A stretch of 12,507 nucleotides of DNA, from positions 1 through 12,507 of the forward strand of contig UQQI01000044.1 in the NCBI GenBank assembly GCA_900543055.1. The letters run 5' to 3'. The notes beneath the pieces were generated by a model, which saw only the letters and a list, made by a program, of their open reading frames with translations, had not been told where the DNA came from and searched no databases. This stretch comes from an uncultured Mollicutes bacterium (lineage in GTDB: Bacteria; Bacillota_I; Bacilli_A; RF39; UBA660). Positions 1-4,978 of the stretch are shown here, in pieces; position 1 is the first letter of the stretch, and the number at the start of each line of letters is the position of its first letter. The translations under genes and the position numbers were made by a program.

Positions 1-1
1 A

Positions 2-58
2 AAAGTGCATATAGAGTTAAACACTCTACACACACTAAAAATTATATATCCAAAATAA
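2..58 (+). CDS. Possible 3' tail of an upstream gene (uncertain)
   Basis: Frame 2 is open from the window edge and stops at TAA 56-58, immediately before a terminator-like hairpin; this layout is what the end of an upstream gene looks like. Only 18 codons are visible and no family can be recognised. Frame 1 is also open, to about 114, but that would run through the terminator and the promoter of the next gene, so it is less likely. Confidence 0.25.
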   Translation, partial: KVHIELNTLHTLKIIYPK

Positions 59-86
59 GAAGATTAGGTAACTTTTCTTCTTTTTG
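57..86 (+). terminator. Weak intrinsic terminator
   Basis: AAGAAGA (57-63) can pair with TCTTCTT (76-82) around a 12-nt loop, and the 3' arm runs into a T-rich stretch. The stem is AT-rich, so it is weak. It would separate whatever lies to the left from the 136 gene. Confidence 0.4.
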
Positions 87-115
87 TTTCTTATTACAAA
101 TAGTTTTGTTATAAT
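84..115 (+). promoter_or_regulatory. Promoter of the 136 gene, extended -10
   Basis: TATAAT at 110-115 is preceded by TG at 107-108 (TGnTATAAT, an extended -10). A poor -35 lies around 84-92. Transcription would begin near 122, so the leader is very short and the AAGGAG at 121-126 would lie almost at the 5' end. Confidence 0.6.
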
Positions 116-135
116 ATCGAAAGGAGATGAAAGAC

Positions 136-696
136 ATGGAATTAGAAAACAAAAAATACATAATAGTAGAAATAATACCAACTCATAGTCAAAGTGATAA
201 AGGTTTTATTGCTCAAATAAGTGCTTTAAAATTAGATGGATTACAATTAGAAGATAGATTTGACTATCGTGTAGAAGATAATTTAATAGAAAATAATGAT
301 TTAAAAAATATGATTCAATATGATAAAAAGTCATTTACTTATGTAAATAATAAATATTTTATGATAGAAAAATTTAAACAATGGTCTAAAGGATATCCAT
401 TATTATTACTAGAAGAGTCATATACAAAAGATTATTTAGGTGAATTAGATAATGATATGGAATTAGTTTATAAGTATTTAGATTTAGAATATGGCTTAGA
501 TGTCTTTGATAGAATAATGAAGAAATATAATTTACAACCAAGCGACCATTTAGTTGATTTAATATATGAATCAATTATCTTTGAAAGTGATAATAAAAAA
601 GATATAAAATCTAAAAAAGAAAAAAGTACTAAGAAGAAAGAAAATATTGCTAAAAATAAAAAAGAATCTAAGAAAAGTAAAAAGGAAAGTAAGTAG
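136..696 (+). CDS. Hypothetical protein, degenerate DnaQ-like exonuclease fold with Lys-rich tail
   Basis: The product has 186 residues. The start is taken at ATG 136, nine bases after AAGGAG (121-126); the ATG at 127 lies too close to that ribosome binding site. Residues 8-150 read like a DnaQ/DEDD 3'-5' exonuclease domain: a beta-strand start (IIVEIIPTHS, where family members have D-x-E-T-T-G), an 'IAQISALKLDG' strand, a late 'F..W..GYPLLLLEES' segment and a C-terminal 'SDHLVDLIYESI' helix resembling the HxxxxD motif. The acids that bind the two metals in true exonucleases appear to be missing, so it is probably not a nuclease. Residues 154-186 are almost only Lys, Glu, Ser and Asn, a likely disordered tail that could bind nucleic acid. 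The GNAT remnant starts 8 bases after its stop. The fold assignment is an inference made by eye; existence of the gene is much surer. Confidence 0.8.
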   Translation: MELENKKYIIVEIIPTHSQSDKGFIAQISALKLDGLQLEDRFDYRVEDNLIENNDLKNMIQYDKKSFTYVNNKYFMIEKFKQWSKGYPLLLLEESYTKDYLGELDNDMELVYKYLDLEYGLDVFDRIMKKYNLQPSDHLVDLIYESIIFESDNKKDIKSKKEKSTKKKENIAKNKKESKKSKKESK

Positions 697-703
697 AATT
701 TTT

Positions 704-1306
704 ATGGAGAAATATTATTTATAAATACCAACAATTGAAAGAAAAGATGAAGCAGTTGATTATGTTAATGAATTTTTAATAAACAAGTCAAATACAAACG
801 GTGTAGGAGGATTAGATAGATTTCTTGGTGAAGGAAAATCATATGAAGAATGGCTAGATTTTGTAATTAAGTGCCAAGAAAAATCATATGCAGAACAAAT
901 AAATAGAGTGCCAGGAATAACATATTTCACAGTACGAGAAAGTGACAATAGAATAGTTGGTATGGTTAATTTTAGATTTTATTTAAAGGGAAAATTACTA
1001 AAAATAGGAGGACATATTGGTTATGGAATACGTCCAACAGAAGGAAGAAAAGGTCTTGCAAAAATTCAACTATATTTAACGCTTTTAGTAGCCCAAAAAA
1101 TAGGGCTTGATAAAGTAATGATAGATTGTACAGATACAAATATTGGTTCAAAAAAAACAATAGAAGCATTAGATGGAAAGTATTCAGAAACGGTTATAGA
1201 TAATGAAGAGACATACCTAAATTACTGGATAAACGTAAATGATAGTATTGAAAAATATAAACCAATATATGAAGAATACATAAAAATAGACAATGAAGTA
1301 AAATAA
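704..1306 (+). pseudogene. GNAT family N-acetyltransferase with in-frame TAA at codon 7
   Basis: From ATG 704 the frame reads MEKYYL, then TAA at 722-724, then continues without interruption as IPTIERKDEA... to the stop at 1306 (201 codons including both stops). The sequence after the TAA has the usual N-terminus of this GNAT group, where Lys normally sits at the stop position (LKIPTIERK), so a single AAA-to-TAA change would explain it. The rest is a recognisable acetyltransferase: GYGIRPTEGRKGLA is the acetyl-CoA loop, followed by GLDKVMIDC and NIGSKKTIEAL. In the pyrophosphate loop RxxGxA the first Arg is Gly. No strong ribosome binding site precedes ATG 704. The first in-frame restart is GTG 908, which would drop about 68 residues and leave a 132-residue fragment. 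Either a recent pseudogene, a sequencing error, or a truncated product from reinitiation. It ends at a clear terminator. Confidence 0.85.
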
Positions 1307-1317
1307 TAATATTAAGT

Positions 1318-1341
1318 AGGAACAAACGTTCCTTTTTATTT
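1318..1341 (+). terminator. Intrinsic terminator after the GNAT remnant
   Basis: AGGAAC (1318-1323) pairs with GTTCCT (1328-1333) around AAAC, followed by TTTTATTT. It separates the 136/704 unit from pgi. Confidence 0.85.
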
Positions 1342-1361
1342 ATAAAAAATAATGATATAAT
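1333..1361 (+). promoter_or_regulatory. Promoter of the pgi operon
   Basis: Perfect TATAAT at 1356-1361, with a weak TTTTTA at 1333-1338 17 bases upstream that overlaps the terminator T-tract. The ribosome binding site GGAG (1372-1375) lies nine bases before ATG 1385. Confidence 0.6.
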
Positions 1362-1384
1362 AAATCTAATTGGAGAGTGATTAA

Positions 1385-2578
1385 ATGATAAAGTATGATT
1401 TCAAAACATATACAAGAAATTACTTTACTGAAGAAGAATATAATGAAGTTTTATCTAAAAAAGTAGATATTATTAATAAATTAAAAAATAGTAACATGAA
1501 TGGTTGGACAAAAGAAATAGATGCTGTAACTATATCAAAAATAAAAGAAACAGCGAGTTTTATAAAGAAAAATTTTGATTGTCTAGTAGTAATAGGCATA
1601 GGGGGTTCGTTCTTAGGAAGTTACGCTTTTGACAAGATGTTTAGAAAGTACTTTGATGATGATAAATTTGAAACAATCTATGCAGGTACAACACTTTCAA
1701 GTAAACATTTAGAAGAATTAATTAAATATTTAAGAAATAAGAACTTCTGTATTAATGTTATTAGTAAAAGTGGTACAACTATGGAAACAAGTATTACATA
1801 TAAGCTATTAAAAGATACTTTGAAAAGAAAATATACTGAAGAAGAATTAAAAAATCATATTATAGTAACAACAGATAAATATAAAGGTAAATTAAGAGAA
1901 GAAGTAAACGAAATGGGATATACTTCATTTATAATTCCAGATGATATTGGAGGAAGATATTCATTCATAACACCAGCACACTTATTACCATTGGCAGTCA
2001 ACTATAATATAGACGAAATAATAGATGGATATTATCATGGCAAAAGACTATTAGATGTAGCTTATGAATATGCAGCAACAAGATATTTATTATATAAGCA
2101 CGGAAAAGTCGTTGAAAATTTTACAGTAAGTGAAGAGAATATGTCTTATTTTTCAGAGTGGTTAAAACAGTTATTTGGTGAAACAGAAGGAAAAAATGGA
2201 GTAGGAATATTACCAACTTCAACAGTATTTACAAGAGACTTGCATTCATTAGGGCAATTTATTCAAGAAGGAAATAAAATATTATTTGAAACATTTATAA
2301 AAGTAACAGAAACAAATAATTATATTGAGTACAATAAAGAAGATTTATCAACAATAAACAATATTGTAATAGACTCAGTAATTAGAGCACATTCTAAGGG
2401 AAATGTTCCATGTCTTGAAATAGAGATGGATGAATTAACAGAAGAAAATATTGGTATTCTTATTTATTTCTTCCAATTATCTGCAGCATTCTCTGGATAT
2501 TTATTTGGTGTAGAACCATTTAACCAACCAGGTGTAGAAGTATATAAACAAGAAGTAAGAGATGCCTTAAATAAGTAG
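1385..2578 (+). CDS. pgi: Glucose-6-phosphate isomerase
   Basis: Cytoplasmic glycolytic enzyme interconverting glucose 6-phosphate and fructose 6-phosphate; it joins sugar uptake to glycolysis and supplies precursors for the cell wall. At 397 residues it is clearly shorter than the roughly 450 residues usual in Bacillus. The sugar-phosphate binding signatures are intact: VIGIGGSFLG (69-78), ISKSGTTMET (126-135) and PDDIGGRYS (185-193). The catalytic regions are present too: FGETEGK (264-270) holding the catalytic Glu, DLHSLGQ (285-291) with His287, and PFNQPGVEVYK (378-388) with the catalytic Lys. The missing length appears to be in the helical insertions between GGRYS and FGETEGK and at both ends. 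It is first of a tight three-gene unit: the PAP2 gene begins 6 bases after its stop. Confidence 0.97.
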   Translation: MIKYDFKTYTRNYFTEEEYNEVLSKKVDIINKLKNSNMNGWTKEIDAVTISKIKETASFIKKNFDCLVVIGIGGSFLGSYAFDKMFRKYFDDDKFETIYAGTTLSSKHLEELIKYLRNKNFCINVISKSGTTMETSITYKLLKDTLKRKYTEEELKNHIIVTTDKYKGKLREEVNEMGYTSFIIPDDIGGRYSFITPAHLLPLAVNYNIDEIIDGYYHGKRLLDVAYEYAATRYLLYKHGKVVENFTVSEENMSYFSEWLKQLFGETEGKNGVGILPTSTVFTRDLHSLGQFIQEGNKILFETFIKVTETNNYIEYNKEDLSTINNIVIDSVIRAHSKGNVPCLEIEMDELTEENIGILIYFFQLSAAFSGYLFGVEPFNQPGVEVYKQEVRDALNK

Positions 2579-2584
2579 GTAATA

Positions 2585-3187
2585 ATGAAAAAAAGATATT
2601 ATATATTAATAATTCTATTACTTTTAGTAAGCCTTATGACAACTCTTGTCTTAACAAATAATATTACACAATTTGATGATACTATATATAATTTTATATT
2701 TTCATTAAGATGTGACTTTTTAGATATATTTCTAAAAGGAATAACTAAATTTGGAAATACAATTCCAATACTATGTATAGTAATAATTTTACTTATTAAA
2801 TTTGATAAAAATGATAGAATCTTACTAGGAAGTAATGCAGTACTATCAGTTCTTGTAAATACAATAATAAAAAACATAATACAAAGACCAAGACCAGATC
2901 ACTTAAGACTAATTAAACAGGGAGGCTACTCATTCCCAAGTGGACATTCAATGATTGCAGTATGTGTCTATGGAACATTAATTTACTTAGTACATAAAAA
3001 AGTAAAGAATAAAAAAATAAAAATACTTTTAGAAGTATTATTAACACTATTAATATTACTAATAGGAATAAGTAGAATATATGTAGGAGTACATTATCCA
3101 AGTGATGTATTAACAGGATACTTAATATCAATAATAATTTTAATAGTAAATATAAGTGCTTTAGAAAAAAAAATTAGGGGGAATTAA
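2585..3187 (+). CDS. PAP2 superfamily membrane phosphatase
   Basis: Integral membrane protein of 200 residues with the complete three-part phosphatase signature: K-x6-R-P (Lys96 to Arg103-Pro104), PSGH (118-121) and S-R-x5-H-x3-D (Ser163 to Asp174). Hydrophobic segments at about 5-25, 57-72, 83-98, 122-137, 148-165 and 176-192 match the usual six-helix topology, with the active site on the outer face. Members remove phosphate from lipid phosphates such as undecaprenyl pyrophosphate or phosphatidylglycerol phosphate (PgpB/BcrC-like); the substrate cannot be chosen from sequence. Only a weak AGG lies before ATG 2585, so translation may be coupled to pgi. It ends one base before the next start. 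Confidence 0.93.
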   Translation: MKKRYYILIILLLLVSLMTTLVLTNNITQFDDTIYNFIFSLRCDFLDIFLKGITKFGNTIPILCIVIILLIKFDKNDRILLGSNAVLSVLVNTIIKNIIQRPRPDHLRLIKQGGYSFPSGHSMIAVCVYGTLIYLVHKKVKNKKIKILLEVLLTLLILLIGISRIYVGVHYPSDVLTGYLISIIILIVNISALEKKIRGN

Positions 3188-3188
3188 A

Positions 3189-3884
3189 ATGATAAAAATG
3201 ATTACTTGTAGTTTTTATAATACATTAATAGATAAAGAAGATGCTATACCATTATCTACAATGTTACAAATAGATAAGGCTAGACAAGAAAAAATAAAAT
3301 TTACAATATTAACAAATAGATCAAGTGAAGAACTAAAATATTATAATAGAGACTATCCTTTTATTGATTATGTAGTAGCATTTAATGGGAATTATATAGT
3401 TGATTTTGAAAAAAATAAAGTATTGTATAAAAATCCATTAACTATAAAAAAAATAAAAGAAGTTTTAAGTAAATATCAAGATAATAATATTATTCTATAT
3501 GGAGAAAAAACTACATTTACAAAAGATAACTACCAAGATAATAAAATATATAAAATAGAAGTAGAATTAAAAAGAAAAGATATAAAAGATTTAACTAATC
3601 AAAATATAACATTTAAATATAATAGAAAAACATATCTAGAAATAACAAACACAAATGACTATAATGATTACAAAAAATTATTGGAAAAACTAAAAATAAG
3701 TAATGATGAAGTTCTACAAGTAATCGGTAATGACAGCGAACAAGTCTTGATAAATGACTTTTCTAATACATATTTAATAGGTAATAGTTCTAAATTATTA
3801 AAGTCATTTAAAATAAATAAAACTAGTTCTAATAATTTAAAAGGCTTTGAAAAAGTATTAAGAAAAGAAATAAATAAGAGATAA
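3189..3884 (+). CDS. HAD-like (Cof-type) protein lacking the catalytic Asp residues
   Basis: The product has 231 residues, with a strong AGGGGGA ribosome binding site (3176-3182) and a start one base after the PAP2 stop. The layout matches Cof-type haloacid-dehalogenase phosphatases: opening strand MIKMITCSFYNTLID in place of ...DLDGTLL, then a helix, FTILTNRS in place of vlaTGR (motif II), 'DYVVAFNGNYI' in place of the family's 'NGa.i' strand, a cap region, and LQVIGNDSEQVLI in place of iGDsxND (motif IV). The nucleophile Asp and the +2 Asp of motif I correspond to Ser8 and Tyr10, and the motif IV acids to Asn181 and Gln185. A phosphatase with these changes should be inactive, so this may be a binding or regulatory pseudoenzyme, or a decaying gene; the intact reading frame and good ribosome binding site favour the former. 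Last gene of the pgi unit. Confidence 0.8.
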   Translation: MIKMITCSFYNTLIDKEDAIPLSTMLQIDKARQEKIKFTILTNRSSEELKYYNRDYPFIDYVVAFNGNYIVDFEKNKVLYKNPLTIKKIKEVLSKYQDNNIILYGEKTTFTKDNYQDNKIYKIEVELKRKDIKDLTNQNITFKYNRKTYLEITNTNDYNDYKKLLEKLKISNDEVLQVIGNDSEQVLINDFSNTYLIGNSSKLLKSFKINKTSSNNLKGFEKVLRKEINKR

Positions 3885-3895
3885 TTATTTATGCA

Positions 3896-3928
3896 GTCAA
3901 TGCAGTTTATGCATTGGCTTTTCTTTTT
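3896..3928 (+). terminator. Intrinsic terminator of the pgi operon
   Basis: GTCAATGCA (3896-3904) pairs over nine positions with TGCATTGGC (3910-3918), loop GTTTA, followed by TTTTCTTTTT. It lies 11 bases after the HAD-like stop. Confidence 0.9.
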
Positions 3929-4020
3929 AACACTAATCAAGACACATAGTTTTAGACTTAATTTATTTTTTAAAATTTAATAAGTAAAATTCTTGTTTTA
4001 ATTATTTTATAAATTTGATA

Positions 4021-4058
4021 TATCATAATATAAAAGATATAACATGTTATTATCATAA
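4021..4058. promoter_or_regulatory. Possible operator: palindrome between two TATCATAA repeats
   Basis: A perfect 12-bp palindrome ATAACATGTTAT (4039-4050) lies between TATCATAA copies at 4021-4028 and 4051-4058, which start 30 bases (about three helical turns) apart. It is upstream of the 4140 promoter. In such AT-rich sequence some of this may be chance. The rest of the 3929-4085 interval shows only AT-rich sequence. Confidence 0.35.
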
Positions 4059-4085
4059 AATGATTACATGATTATACGGTTTTAG

Positions 4086-4114
4086 TTTACTTTTAACATA
4101 AAATTTGCTATAAT
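4086..4114 (+). promoter_or_regulatory. Promoter of the 4140 gene
   Basis: TTTACT (4086-4091), 17-base spacer, TATAAT (4109-4114) with TG at 4106-4107, an extended -10. Transcription would start near 4121, leaving a leader of about 20 bases that is mostly ribosome binding site. Confidence 0.75.
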
Positions 4115-4139
4115 ATAGCCAGTTTAAGGGGTGAGGTAT

Positions 4140-4592
4140 ATGAGTAAGAATAAGAAAAAAGATTTAATTTTAGATGAATATGAGGAAGATGATAGTACTA
4201 GTATCTATGATATTCAAAAAGATAATGACAGTTTTAATAGTGATAACTACTATTATGAAGATGAATTAGAAGATGAAAATAATAAATACGATTCTAGTGA
4301 CTATATTGAAGAAGTGAATTATTCTGATGAATATGATGATTATTCAAGTGATGAGACGGAAGAATACGAAGAGTTTGATGAAGAAGGTAAAAGTGATATA
4401 ATTTCAACTATTTCATTAGTATCAACATGGTTTATAAGATTTGGAATTGTAGTTACAGGAATACTTGTTTTATATTTCTTATTTAGTGCTAAATTTTCTA
4501 CATTACTTATATATCTAATAAGTTTAGTTCTAGCTTTCTTCTTTGGATATGCATTTATGTATTTATTAGAGAAGTTTACTGAAGATAATTAG
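4140..4592 (+). CDS. Acidic, Tyr-rich protein with two C-terminal membrane helices
   Basis: I do not recognise a family. The start is ATG 4140, after AAGGGGTGAGG (4126-4136); the GTG at 4131 lies inside that ribosome binding site. Of 150 residues, about 10-82 form a long low-complexity region of Asp, Glu, Tyr, Ser and Asn with no hydrophobic core, certainly disordered and strongly negative, after a short basic start (MSKNKKKD). Two hydrophobic helices follow at about 93-115 and 119-142, joined by a very short turn (SAKFS), and the protein ends KFTEDN. The expected topology is a hairpin in the membrane with both ends on the same side, most likely the cytoplasm since there is no signal peptide. 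Such acidic tails often recruit basic partners; that is an inference. Its 3' end converges with a minus-strand small RNA unit. Confidence 0.85.
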   Translation: MSKNKKKDLILDEYEEDDSTSIYDIQKDNDSFNSDNYYYEDELEDENNKYDSSDYIEEVNYSDEYDDYSSDETEEYEEFDEEGKSDIISTISLVSTWFIRFGIVVTGILVLYFLFSAKFSTLLIYLISLVLAFFFGYAFMYLLEKFTEDN

Positions 4593-4613
4593 ATATTAAA
4601 TTTATTTATAGCG

Positions 4614-4635
4614 AGATACTTAATGGTATCTTTTT
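4614..4635 (+). terminator. Intrinsic terminator of the 4140 gene
   Basis: AGATAC (4614-4619) pairs with GTATCT (4626-4631), followed by TTTTAATTTTTT. It lies 22 bases after the stop. Confidence 0.75.
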
Positions 4636-4653
4636 AATTTTTTAAATTTTGAC

Positions 4654-4686
4654 AAAAAAAAGACGGTTCGGTATATCCGTCTTTTT
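4654..4686 (-). terminator. Terminator of the minus-strand small RNA (also works on plus strand)
   Basis: Plus-strand AAAAAGACGG (4657-4666) pairs with CCGTCTTTTT (4677-4686) over ten pairs around a 10-nt loop. On the minus strand the 3' arm continues into eight U. It can also back up termination of the 4140 gene on the plus strand. Confidence 0.85.
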
Positions 4687-4794
4687 GTTTCATAATAAGA
4701 AGCTGTCCCCCCTGAGAGGCAGCTTCCAAAAAGAATAAAAAGGGGTTGGCTAGTGTGATACTAGCGACCAATTCGCCTAATTCCGAATTGGTAG
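4654..4794 (-). ncRNA. Candidate structured small RNA, minus strand
   Basis: On the minus strand a consensus promoter (4828-4800) and a strong terminator (4686-4654) bracket about 140 nt without a credible gene. The predicted RNA folds into: a first hairpin with nine perfect pairs (4792-4784 with 4775-4767); a second with six pairs (4765-4760 with 4754-4749); an unpaired ACCCCTTTTT linker (about 4746-4737); a third hairpin with seven perfect pairs (4726-4720 with 4705-4699) and a G-rich loop; then the terminator. The loop AGGGG can pair with the linker CCCCT, a possible pseudoknot. Not recognisable as SRP RNA, 6S, tmRNA or RNase P. The exposed C-rich linker resembles those of small RNAs that pair with ribosome binding sites (FsrA and RsaE/RoxS are known examples); the role here is an inference. 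Confidence 0.65.
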
Positions 4795-4799
4795 TTCCT

Positions 4800-4828
4800 A
4801 TACTAATAGAAAAGTACTTATTTGTCAA
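4800..4828 (-). promoter_or_regulatory. Promoter of the minus-strand small RNA
   Basis: Perfect TTGACA (minus 4828-4823), 17-base spacer, TAGTAT (minus 4805-4800). This is one of the best -35 boxes in the window. The predicted start is near 4794. Confidence 0.7.
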
Positions 4829-4892
4829 CAAAAAAAAGTGATTTTTTTTAAATATTTTTTTGGTTAAAACGTTGATTTATAAAGGCATTATC

Positions 4893-4917
4893 ATGATATA
4901 AATTATGTTTATATCAT
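4893..4917. repeat. Perfect 10-bp inverted repeat upstream of recG
   Basis: ATGATATAAA (4893-4902) and TTTATATCAT (4908-4917) are perfect inverted copies with a 5-base spacer. It lies between the divergent small RNA promoter and the recG promoter, without a T-tract, so it is more likely a protein-binding site than a terminator. Confidence 0.5.
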
Positions 4918-4948
4918 CATCATTTTCCTTTAATTTTTTTTTTTAATA

Positions 4949-4957
4949 TGCTATAAT
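4949..4957 (+). promoter_or_regulatory. recG promoter, extended -10
   Basis: TATAAT at 4952-4957 preceded by TG at 4949-4950; the -35 region (about 4929-4934) is only T-rich. The predicted start near 4964 leaves a leader of about 15 bases before ATG 4979. Confidence 0.7.
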
Positions 4958-4978
4958 ATGCGAGAAGGAAGTGGTGGA

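Noticed and set aside
127..135. Upstream ATG for the first gene
   Set aside because: Directly follows AAGGAG with no spacer; ATG 136 has nine bases.
704..1306. Genetic code change explaining the in-frame stop
   Set aside because: The codon is TAA, which is also used as the normal terminator of many neighbours; known code variants in related groups involve TGA.
4699..4726. CTGAGAGG within a hairpin, reminiscent of a TPP riboswitch
   Set aside because: The other conserved TPP elements are missing, and promoter and terminator point to the opposite strand.
4634..4831. Minus-strand 65-residue frame over the small RNA
   Set aside because: Its start lies in the -35 box of the predicted promoter, so it cannot be translated from that transcript, and it reads through the terminator.
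4958..4978. Upstream ATG for recG
   Set aside because: Lies on the last base of the -10 box and before the ribosome binding site; ATG 4979 is well placed.
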